A stretch of DNA of 36,966 bases from contig BJOX01000184.1 in the NCBI GenBank assembly GCA_009731375.1, positions 774,266-811,231 on the forward strand, given 5' to 3'. The notes beneath the pieces were generated by a model. It saw nothing but the letters and a program-made list of their open reading frames with translations, had not been told where the DNA came from and ran no database searches. Below, one piece after another: positions 10,905 through 32,835 of the stretch. A program made the position numbers and the translations under genes. The stretch comes from Paulinella micropora (lineage: Eukaryota; Cercozoa; Imbricatea; Euglyphida). Positions within the stretch are counted from its first letter, which is position 1; every line of letters starts with the position of its first letter.

Positions 10905-10949
10905 TTGGGTTTGTGTGTGTGTGGGGGGGGGGGGGGGACNNNNNNNNNN
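10905..10949. other. G-run and assembly gap interrupting FHIP exon 26
   Basis: A (GT)n stretch and a run of about 15 G lead into a 10-N gap that touches exon 26 coding sequence directly. The 3' splice context of exon 26 cannot be seen. Confidence 0.9.
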
Positions 10950-24512
<13,563 letters not shown>

Positions 24513-24707
24513 ACTGGATGACGATCAAAACTCCATAATGATCAAAAAATGTCAATCCAGCGCCATTATCTGAAACTCAAATTTATTACAGGCTGAAAGG
24601 CTTACTTTACCTTGGAAGTCAGCGTGGGAGATCATTCATTACCTATTTCTCCTAAATCGCTTTCTCTGACTGTGACAGAGTTTTCCGCGCAAAGCCTAAC
24701 TCTGCAT
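24513..24707. promoter_or_regulatory. Possible bidirectional promoter interval
   Basis: The FHIP start codon (minus, 24512) and a candidate plus-strand first coding exon (24708) face away from each other across 195 bp of non-repetitive sequence, a rare microsatellite-free stretch here. No TATA box or other core element is convincing. Confidence 0.25.
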
Positions 24708-24788
24708 ATGGAAGCGCTCGCAGCTCGCATCCCTGAGTTCTTCCAGTCTGATATTCTAAACAGGCGTCGCATCGGCTATTCCGATCAG
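24708..24788 (+). CDS. Candidate first coding exon of a divergent gene
   Basis: ATG at 24708 gives 27 codons (MEALAARIPEFFQSDILNRR then IGYSDQ) ending exactly at CAG/GTAAGA, a textbook donor, in phase 0. The peptide is not low-complexity. The frame is open upstream to 24612, so an earlier start is possible. The next plus-strand exon that accepts phase 0 is at 27786, but the link is untested. Function unknown. Confidence 0.4.
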
Positions 24789-24825
24789 GTAAGAATGTGA
24801 TTTGCTTGGATAGAACTTTGGATAA

Positions 24826-25108
24826 GCAACGCACAAACCAAGCCCAATAAATGTTTGACGCGCACCATTGAAGATGAAATAACTTAAACCAGAGAGCTGG
24901 TTCCAAGGAGCACAGTCTCCGTTTAGAACCACAGGAATAAGAGAGGAGTGCAAGCAGCTCGGCTACCTTTCGGCTTGAACTGGGCACAGGCACCAACCTG
25001 AGCGGATGGTTGGTGTGACTGGTGTGCAGCTTGTGAAGTGCTGAGAGTTCATGTCCGGCGTTATTATTGGAGGCTTATGACTTTTAAAGCTATGCCACGC
25101 CCATAGAT
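24826..25108 (+). repeat. SINE-like element ending in (CTAT)n
   Basis: No coding series is seen. Near 25061 it shares TATTGGAGGCTTATG with the 3' block of SINE-2, followed by ATGCCA. The segment near 24957-24998 is the reverse complement of 26761-26803 over about 45 bp. It runs into a tetranucleotide array, like the other SINE copies. Confidence 0.5.
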
Positions 25109-25118
25109 TAAACACTAA

Positions 25119-25171
<53 letters not shown>

Positions 25172-25204
25172 CATCTATCTATCTACCTATATATCAATCA
25201 AGCC

Positions 25205-25274
<70 letters not shown>

Positions 25275-25284
25275 GCGACATCTC

Positions 25285-25348
<64 letters not shown>

Positions 25349-25382
25349 CTATCTATCTATCTATCCATCCATCCATCCATCC

Positions 25383-25419
<37 letters not shown>

Positions 25420-25452
25420 CCTACCTACCTACCTACCTATCTACCTACCTAC

Positions 25453-25506
<54 letters not shown>
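25109..25506. repeat. (CTAT)n microsatellite
   Basis: CTAT tetramers with CCAT and CTAC blocks and one complex interruption near 25190-25205. Confidence 0.95.
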
Positions 25507-25740
25507 GAGCTCGTTCTGCAAGGGGCGTTTATGGAACGAGCCCTGGCCCCGCCCAGTACTGGGGAGGTTTGAGCTCTCGATGAGACATGCGTCGAGAGAG
25601 CTCTTCTGGTATCGCCTGTATTAGTCCTTCCGTGCAAATATCACGGCTTAGCTGGGCATCGGGAAAATACTTTGCCCACAGACCCCCTCGGTTGACGAAA
25701 TCAGAAGCTCCTTTTTTTCTAACATTAGTTGATATCTCAT
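25507..25740 (+). repeat. Duplicated element, copy A, with paired hairpins
   Basis: It matches 26102-26330 with only a few differences. The 5' end has two consecutive inverted repeats: GCTCGTTC with GAACGAGC, and GAGCTCTCGA with TCGAGAGAGCTC. The element is flanked by CTAT arrays. It encodes nothing recognisable. Confidence 0.8.
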
Positions 25741-26101
25741 CACTCCACCTGGAGATCCCACCAAGGCCACTCGAGGAGTCACTGACCCTCCCTTGGGCTT
25801 GGTTTTGAAATGGGTTCCATCTATCGACAGACAGACAATTAGGGGATGGTGTGGGAGTGCTGGGCCCGTGGTGGGGTGCTTTATGTTTGCCTGGCCATAC
25901 GCCTATAAGTCACATGCCAAAATGGCGACGGGAAGCACAATCCTGTTCCCTCAGGGTGCCCTTTCTCGCTTGTTGAGCCCGGAATACCACCCACTGTGCT
26001 CTGTCGGTTTATGCTGGACTGTCGGTTGTCGATGATGCTCTGCGGAGATGCCACAGTCTCAAAACACCATCTGCTGACTGGGTCCTCTGTAATGGAGGTG
26101 G
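25741..26101. other. Unique spacer between duplicated elements
   Basis: About 360 bp of mixed sequence with no recognised gene. Together with copy A it makes a 595-bp repeat period. Confidence 0.5.
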
Positions 26102-26328
26102 GAGCTCGTTCTGCAAGGGCGCTTATGGAACGAGCCCCCGCCCAGTACTGGGGAGGTTTAAGCTCTCGATGAGACATGCTGTCGAGAGAGCTCTTCTGGT
26201 ATCGCCTGTATTAGTCCCTTCCGTGCAAATATCACGGTTAGCTGGGCATCGGGAAAATACTTTGCCCACAGACCCCCTCAGTTGACGAAATCAGAAGCTC
26301 CTTTTTTCTGACATTAGTCGATATCTCG

Positions 26329-26330
<2 letters not shown>
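26102..26330 (+). repeat. Duplicated element, copy B
   Basis: Second copy of 25507-25740, keeping both hairpins. It ends at ATTAGTCGATATCTC and enters a CTAT array. Confidence 0.8.
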
Positions 26331-26398
<68 letters not shown>

Positions 26399-26424
26399 AA
26401 TCTATCTAGTCGATATCTCATCTG

Positions 26425-26466
<42 letters not shown>

Positions 26467-26485
26467 GAACTATCTATCTATCGAA

Positions 26486-26546
<61 letters not shown>

Positions 26547-26613
26547 GAACTATCTATCTATCGAACTATCTATCTATCGAACTATCTATCTATCGAACTA
26601 TCTTTCTATCGAA

Positions 26614-26660
<47 letters not shown>

Positions 26661-26676
26661 CCTATCTATCTATCTA

Positions 26677-26748
<72 letters not shown>

Positions 26749-26760
26749 GCGCGCGCGCGC
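26331..26760. repeat. (CTAT)n with CGAA interruptions, then (CT)n and (GC)n
   Basis: Tetramers with a regularly recurring TATCGAAC variant at 26464-26610, then (CT)n at 26680-26746 and (GC)n to 26760. Confidence 0.95.
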
Positions 26761-27087
26761 TCGGGTTGGTGCCCGTGTCCAGTTCAGGCCGAAAGGTAGC
26801 CGAGCCCTTGAACTGTACAGAACAACCACTAAAAAGACTCCCCCAGGGGCGTGTGCCATAAGGAGATGATGGCCACCCAAGCCGAGGTTTCGGGAGTTCA
26901 CGCTCGTTGTGAGTTACCTTCTACAACCTCGACTTCATCAACCCTTTGCATCACGGCCCCGGTCGGGAGATGGTCGCCTGCTTAGCCCTTGCGCAGCGCA
27001 TGATCAACGGCGGACACAAAACCGTCGTTATAGGGGGTTTGATTTTAGGCCGGAGCACTGAACAGCTGGCCCCCAACATCCCCCCCG

Positions 27088-27090
<3 letters not shown>
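26761..27090. repeat. Unassigned complex sequence, repeat-like
   Basis: About 45 bp at its left end is the inverted match of 24957-24998. The rest is GC-balanced with no splice-consistent gene. It is bounded on both sides by microsatellites, like the SINE copies here. Confidence 0.4.
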
Positions 27091-27134
<44 letters not shown>

Positions 27135-27155
27135 GGATAGATGGATAGATAGATG

Positions 27156-27191
<36 letters not shown>

Positions 27192-27239
27192 CGGTAGGTA
27201 GGTAGGTAGGTAGATAGGTAGATAGATAGATAGATAGAC

Positions 27240-27290
<51 letters not shown>

Positions 27291-27587
27291 ATAGATAGAA
27301 TAGATAGAATAGATAGAACAGATAGAACAGATAGAACAGATAGAACAGATAGAAGAGATGGAATAGGTGGAATAGGTGGAAGAGATGGGAGAGATGGAAG
27401 AGATGGAAGAGAATAGATAGAAAAGATAGAAGGGAACAAGATGAAAGAGATAGAAGAGATAGAAGAGATAGAAGAGATAGAGGAGATAGATAGAAGAGAT
27501 AGAAGAGATAGAAGAGATAGATAGGTAGATAGGTAGATAGGTAGATAGGTAGATAGATAGATAGATATAGATAGATAGGTAGGTAGG

Positions 27588-27625
<38 letters not shown>

Positions 27626-27664
27626 TAGATAGATAGATAGATAAAAATCCTATTTATCTATCTA

Positions 27665-27748
<84 letters not shown>
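27091..27748. repeat. (GATA)n degenerating to GATAGAA, then (CTAT)n and (CT)n
   Basis: GATA tetramers to about 27290, then GATAGAA/GATAGAG hexamer and heptamer variants, GATA again, and an inverted CTAT tract from 27655. Confidence 0.95.
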
Positions 27749-27749
<1 letters not shown>

Positions 27750-27785
27750 GCTATCTGCCTACTTCGTTGGTGTCTGACATTTCAG

Positions 27786-28791
27786 CGCATCATCTATCTG
27801 TTCCATGCGGTGTTGCGCTATGAGCACGTGCTGATCACAGGCTTGTGCTTCATGTCGTGCATGGTGTGCTGTGTTCTAGGAGCTTTGCCAGCTGCTGCAG
27901 CAGGAGGCTTGGGGCGGGCTCAGCGAGGAGGAGGCGCTGGCCTGGCTGCAGCAATTGCCGGACAAGTCGCGCCCCGGGCTGCACCCGTTCGCTGGTTCTC
28001 GCTACACCTAACACGGCATTACATTCTCCCCACCCGCTTCCTTTCCCATCAACGGCTGCAGCTGGCAGCCCCATCTCCTAGAGGAGCGAGTTGGCGTGCC
28101 ATCGAGAGGGAGGGGCGTGGCCTGCGCCAAGCAGCCGGCCTACAGGACAGAGGGGCTTGCTCTCGCCCAGCGCACGGCAAGCACGGCCTACGCGCATGCA
28201 AGAGACAGAGACCGACAGGCCAGCCAGCGCGCTCGTTCTTGCCGGGTTGTTGGCGACGTCATTCTGCTCTCCGGAGAGAGCGGCCCCTGCACTTAACGGT
28301 CAGAGCATTTGGCCCACACACTGCATCCCAGCTCGAAGTTTGCTCCACCGGAGACCTGAAAAAAGAACTTTTTCTTTAAATTGCGACAGGCCTGCACGTA
28401 TCGTCTGCCATTCATCCTTGCAGGGCTTGCTGTTCGGCCACGCAGATGCAAGCGACCTTCCACTGCGGGCTGCTCTGTCCGTCGCTTGCTTCATGCGGCA
28501 CCAACCCAGCCCGTGGCCACAGACGCTGGCCCTGATCCACCCGTGCTAGTCCGTACTAATTGGAGCACGGTGTACGCGTCGCTTTCAACTCATCGTTGAA
28601 CTTTTTAACATTTTAGGGCATTCTTTCACAGAACATGGCTGACTCCTAATTCTGAAGCGAGGTTTGCTAGAAATGCAGTGCGGAGAGCTTTCAAAAGAGC
28701 CCCTGAATCGAGCAAGGACAGTCAGTATTTGCGGAGAACACAGCCCGGGAACATCGAAATCTTGATAGATGTAGCGGATTATCTGCGTTAG
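27786..28791 (+). CDS. Unidentified multi-exon gene, 3' exons
   Basis: Three segments look like real exons. 27786-27827 follows TGACATTTCAG and reads RIIYLFHAVLRYEH up to /GTGCTG, phase 0. 27880 follows TGTTCTAG and reads ELCQLLQQEAWGGLSEEEAL then AWLQQLPDKSRPGLHP; it can exit at CC/GTTCGC in phase 2, or read on to a stop at 28009-28011. 28617-28791 follows TTTTTAACATTTTAG, enters in phase 2 and reads AFFHRTWLTPNSEARF, then ARNAVRRAFKRAPESS, ending YLR and TAG. The basic RNAVRRAFKR helix faintly recalls LYR-motif proteins, but this is not an identification. A segment at 28424-28549 (GLLFGHADASDLPLRAALSV, ending in TAG) after TCCTTGCAG could be an alternative terminal exon. Function unknown. 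Confidence 0.45.
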
Positions 28792-30142
28792 CCAGTGAGA
28801 GAAACGTTCCTGGACACACATCGACAAGCAAGAGCACCCGCTTATCTATTTATCTATCTCGACAAGATTACCTTTTATTTCATTGACGCATGATTTTTTT
28901 TTTTCCCACTTATTAATAATTTTTTTTTTCTAGGACGGAATTTGTTTATTTAATACCGGTAACTGTCATTCTTCAACGATCAAGATAAACTAGGCAAACG
29001 ATTGGAACGAATTTCATAATAAGGATATGTCTGAGGTTCTCTAGTTTCTATCTATGTACACTAGAAGTAGTAATTAGTAAGCTTACTACTAGTGTAGTAG
29101 AGTTGAACTAGTCAGTATATTGTAGGCATCACCCCCGGATAGCCGGTAAAAAGTACCTTTTCCTGGTGACAGGTGCACCAGCTTGTTTTTCAGTAATATT
29201 TGTCCGGATTGGACCTGATGCCATTTTATTCCTGGTCTGTTGCCGTTTTCCTTTTTGGCTTCACTGAGCTAATATAACGAGACATCATTCTCATTCTTGA
29301 GGACTGTGTTTGGTTGTATTACCGACTTTTTACGAGCTATCGTTGGGGGCATTACATTTGGAGTCCACATCACTAGGGTGATTTCTTTCTGCTTTGCCAC
29401 ACAGGCAACAGAGTGAATTTTCACTGACCTGTCTCACACGGGGACGTCAGACGAAAACAAATACTCCAACACAGCTCCCTCATAACTCTTTCACAAAACA
29501 AATAATTTGATTGGTCTCAAGCAGGTGTCTCGTACCCTCTAGCCCAATCAGTATCTGTGTGCTCACAAGGAGACATCAGATACAAACTCTCTGTCGTTCT
29601 TGCTGTTCTCACACAGAGACCAAGAAGAAGGAGGTGGACAGAAGAGTGAAGGAACACACACAAAACACAAACAAGCATAGGGACAGGAGCACAACACTCT
29701 ACCCTTCTAGTTTGTGCATTTATCTGCATTATCTCACACATACGTCAGAGTATTTTTGCAAATCTCTGATCGTTTTCTAAAGGTAGGTCTGAGAACCTAT
29801 CCGACCGACTGTCGACTTCTCAAGGAGAGCTTTTCTAGCTTCTCTATTACTATCTGTGTGTAGGTCCAAGTGCCTCATACTAGATACAATATAGAAAAGA
29901 AGGAGGAGAAAGTAATCTGAGTAAGGAGAACAAGAAATCGGAGAAAGTCTCAAAGACTATTTTTCTCAAACAAAAACAAACATACAAACAGTGTTTCATA
30001 GAGGACAGGGAATCTTATCCTACCCTCTCTATTAGTTTCTCTCTTCACTAGTCAATCGACTGAAGGAGGAACAGAACACAAACGAACAAAAACCAAACAT
30101 AGGAGCTGACACTGTCCTCCTGTTGATCACTACTACGACATC
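28792..30142 (+). other. Probable 5' LTR end and leader of the retroelement
   Basis: No coding. Since gag starts at 30143, the LTR and leader should lie here. A candidate LTR end (TTACA at 29352-29356) is followed by TT and a possible primer-binding site. LTR length and start cannot be set because the 3' LTR is outside the window. Poly-T stretches at 28890-28930 may belong to the upstream gene's 3' end. Confidence 0.4.
29359..29376 (+). promoter_or_regulatory. Candidate tRNA primer-binding site
   Basis: TGGAGTCCACATCACTAG begins with TGG, complementary to a tRNA CCA end, and lies two bases after a CA that would close the LTR, the usual Ty3/gypsy spacing. No tRNA was matched. Confidence 0.3.
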
Positions 30143-30940
30143 ATGTCGACAGAGACCGCCGAAGTGAGTGAATTCTCGGAGGCAGATCAAAGAAGAGAAG
30201 AAGAAGAAGCAGGAGGAGGAGGAGGAAGAGGATTGAATGAAGGAGGAGGAGGAGGATTGAATGAAGGAGGAGGAGGAGATGAAGGAGTAGGAGGAGGAGT
30301 AGAAGAGGGCTGGGATGATGAAGGAAGATATGGAGGAGACGAAGATGAAGGAGGATTTGAACAAGAAGAGACGGGAGGAGGAGGAGCATATGGTAATCCC
30401 TTACCACCTGCCTACACGGGAGGAGGAGGACGAAAAATGATCGACTTGATTCATAGTGATGGAGAGGAGATCACAGTGGAGGAACAACAGTGGGTGCAAG
30501 ACCACTATGACCTCACTAAAAAAGAGTTTGATAACAAGATGGGGGTAGAGAAGGATACCTATGTGTGGATCCCTCAGGATCAAAGAAGAGAGAAAAGTCG
30601 TACTAAAAAGGATGTCTATATCCTATTATCAAACACAGCACAGCTCCTCGGCAAACTGGTCTCTGATCCAGAAGAGAGAAAGAAGATACAGCATATCAAG
30701 TTTGGGGACACACACACCCACCTTGAATTACTCGATGCTATCTTTGGGGTGTACACTCAAACCCTGATTTGGGAACGTACATACGGCCCACGATGTGAGG
30801 GTTACCTCCAGTACACAAACCCAAGAGCAACGGCCAGATTTCTCGCGACTGGTCAGGAGGCAGTCGATGTAACAAAAATGAAGACTAATCTGGGTTCGAA
30901 AAACTCGAGTGGCATATTTCATTTTTTACAATGGAAATAA
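30143..30940 (+). CDS. Retroelement ORF1, gag-like, 265 aa
   Basis: The N-terminal third is glutamate- and glycine-rich, with two near-identical GLNEGGGG units, followed by PPAY (30404-30415), a PPxY-type motif. The rest is globular and charged with no recognised domain, ending IFHFLQWK. It overlaps ORF2 by 10 nt in the -1 frame, and the overlap has a frameshift heptamer. It should encode part of the capsid precursor. It is much smaller than most gags unless fused to ORF2 by frameshifting. Confidence 0.75.
   Translation: MSTETAEVSEFSEADQRREEEEAGGGGGRGLNEGGGGGLNEGGGGDEGVGGGVEEGWDDEGRYGGDEDEGGFEQEETGGGGAYGNPLPPAYTGGGGRKMIDLIHSDGEEITVEEQQWVQDHYDLTKKEFDNKMGVEKDTYVWIPQDQRREKSRTKKDVYILLSNTAQLLGKLVSDPEERKKIQHIKFGDTHTHLELLDAIFGVYTQTLIWERTYGPRCEGYLQYTNPRATARFLATGQEAVDVTKMKTNLGSKNSSGIFHFLQWK
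30922..30928 (+). promoter_or_regulatory. Candidate -1 frameshift site U UUU UUA
   Basis: In the ORF1 frame the codons are CAT TTT TTA CAA, so T-TTT-TTA is the classic X XXY YYZ heptamer in the correct register. A -1 slip reads ACA ATG GAA, i.e. ORF2 two codons later, 10 nt before the ORF1 stop (TAA 30938-30940). A short stem (GCCTT 30943-30947 with AAGGC 30958-30962) lies downstream; its spacing is longer than ideal. Confidence 0.6.
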
Positions 30941-32835
30941 AGGCCTTGGAGGAGGGGAAGGCAGAGATGGAAAAAAGCATTAAGGCAGCAGGAGAAACTC
31001 ATCCTGTGATTGATGAGTTAGAGAAGACCGACAGAGTTCTGACCAAGATCAGACTGTTGATGGGTGCGTTACTGCACAAGGAGGCATGGAAGAGATGGAT
31101 TCCTACCAAGGATCACTCTGTCCTTAAATCACTTAGTAACGCACCACCGGTCGCCAACAAAGCAGGTGTTGACCAATATGTGGAGAAATATAATTTTCTC
31201 AGATCTGCTTCTGAATTGGTGGCCTTTATCACTCATGCTCAAAAGCTGGTGATATCTGAGAAGAAGAAGGCGAAAGAGAATGAGGAGTTCGAGAAGACGA
31301 TGAGACTGGAAAGAATGAAAGCAAAAGTGAGTGGTGCAAAGACACACCCTCCGACATATTTGACCCCACCAGCTCCTGCCCCACCAGCCCCTGCACCCTC
31401 GGGCTCAACTACGGTGGTGGTCACAAACACGGAGAAGAAGGACAGACAGAACATCATAAATGCCTTCAAGGGGAAGAAAGGAGGAGTGGCAAGTCTCATG
31501 CTATATGCCAAGACGAGCTCAGACAAAGACTCTGATGCTTCGCTTTTGAGCAAGCTCAAAGAGATCAATGCCTGCATGAAGGCTTTTCCTTGCGACGAAA
31601 CGCAGGAATACGAGGCCCTTGTTACTGTTTTTGACCAATCTCTAGTCTCGGAGGGATTCGATCTGACACAGTACAAGTTTTTGAGAAAGAAGGAGGAGAT
31701 TAAGAGAAACAATGCAACAGGCCTAGACGCTCAGTGTGAACTGGCGGTGGCCACACTCATTTCATATTTTCAATCTCATGGATACCAGCATCTCTGCACT
31801 GGTACTCTCATAGGATTTGAAATCTTTGAGACAGTGGCGATGAGTTTGAGGAGTGCTGTTGGCTTGGCGGCGACCCTTACGGAGGTAGTTTCCTCCTATG
31901 GGCTATTCTATGGCCGCAAGTCGATCATCCTCTATTTCTTTTCGGCGTTACACACAGTTAACCCGAGTAAGCTTACTCAGCTCATACAACAATGCTCGAC
32001 GTTTAGCTCAGTGAAGTCCAAGAACTTCCTCGAGACACACGTGTTCGAAAATACGGTTCAAAGCGTTGCTCCGTCAGCACTGTTTCAAGAAGTGATGAGT
32101 GCATGCTCAAACATGGACTCGCTCACGGAGGCACATACGGCACAGGCAGGCGGTGTACCTGTTGGCGCACAAGCCACGTACACAAACAGAGTTGCCGGTT
32201 GGAAGAGACAGAGAGAGCCAGACCTGAAGACCGCATGTTGGAGGTGGTTCGCGGGCTTGCAGTGTAAGGCACAGATGGAGAACAGAGACTGCTCTTTCAA
32301 TCATGATAGGCAGAACCCAACAGCAAGGGCAAATTTTCTGAGCAGGACGGAAGGCAAGGAACCGGGCCTTTTCAATATGCTTCAGATTGCCGCTGTGAAC
32401 GAAGGTTGGTATGCCAATATGTGTGATGATGAGGAGTTACGAGAGGCAATCATTACCTACATGAAGAGGATGAAGGAGAAGAAGGAGGAAAGGGAGAGAC
32501 AAAAGAACTTAAAGGCCTCTCAAAGAGGACGAGAAGGAGGAGCAGGAGCAGGAGGACGAGGAGGAGGAGGAGGAGGAGGAGGAGGAGGAACATGGAGAGG
32601 AGCCTCGAGGTGGCAGGGAACCCCTCAGAGAGGAAGAGGAGGAGGTCGGGGATATACCCCTTATGGAGGGAGAGCTGTTCGAGCTCCAGCCCCCCCACCC
32701 AGAGGAGGAGGAGGCTCGTGGGCAAGCTCCAACCCAAATTTCGGTCGAGCTCAGGCCTACAACACTGCCTCGGAGACCGATACGTCATCCTACCCGGACA
32801 CTACTCAAGGTAATCGTTTCGAGGTGGTGGAATGA
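30931..32835 (+). CDS. Retroelement ORF2, gag/nucleocapsid-like with CCCH finger and RGG tail
   Basis: 634 codons from ATG 30931 to TGA 32833. The N-terminal 150 residues are Lys/Glu-rich and probably helical, then comes a Pro/Ala linker (PAPAPPAPAPSG), then a helical capsid-like domain. A zinc-finger-like CWRWFAGLQC then DCSFNH (Cys at 32236, 32263, 32290; His at 32302; C-X8-C-X8-C-X3-H) is a CCCH rather than the CCHC knuckle usual in gag. The C-terminus is Gly/Arg-rich with RGG-type repeats, expected to bind RNA. The following pol frame is the same frame, separated only by the TGA. Confidence 0.85.
   Translation: MEIKALEEGKAEMEKSIKAAGETHPVIDELEKTDRVLTKIRLLMGALLHKEAWKRWIPTKDHSVLKSLSNAPPVANKAGVDQYVEKYNFLRSASELVAFITHAQKLVISEKKKAKENEEFEKTMRLERMKAKVSGAKTHPPTYLTPPAPAPPAPAPSGSTTVVVTNTEKKDRQNIINAFKGKKGGVASLMLYAKTSSDKDSDASLLSKLKEINACMKAFPCDETQEYEALVTVFDQSLVSEGFDLTQYKFLRKKEEIKRNNATGLDAQCELAVATLISYFQSHGYQHLCTGTLIGFEIFETVAMSLRSAVGLAATLTEVVSSYGLFYGRKSIILYFFSALHTVNPSKLTQLIQQCSTFSSVKSKNFLETHVFENTVQSVAPSALFQEVMSACSNMDSLTEAHTAQAGGVPVGAQATYTNRVAGWKRQREPDLKTACWRWFAGLQCKAQMENRDCSFNHDRQNPTARANFLSRTEGKEPGLFNMLQIAAVNEGWYANMCDDEELREAIITYMKRMKEKKEERERQKNLKASQRGREGGAGAGGRGGGGGGGGGGTWRGASRWQGTPQRGRGGGRGYTPYGGRAVRAPAPPPRGGGGSWASSNPNFGRAQAYNTASETDTSSYPDTTQGNRFEVVE
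32833..32835 (+). promoter_or_regulatory. Single in-frame UGA between ORF2 and pol, candidate readthrough stop
   Basis: Context is GTG GAA TGA CTG GAG. C after UGA favours readthrough, and UGA-CU recalls leaky viral stops. The pol frame downstream has no good start of its own before the protease region. Trp is written TGG throughout, so UGA is not simply a tryptophan codon here. Confidence 0.5.

Noticed and set aside
27810-28379. Plus-strand 189-residue ORF read without splicing
   Set aside because: It runs across a good donor (27828) and acceptor (27879) in a different frame from the better exon model, and gives Ala/Gly/Arg-rich sequence typical of out-of-frame GC-rich DNA.
32833-32835. UGA as a reassigned tryptophan or selenocysteine codon
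   Set aside because: Tryptophan is TGG throughout gag, pol, SERF and FHIP, FHIP and SERF use no internal UGA, and no selenocysteine context is evident. Readthrough or mutation is simpler.
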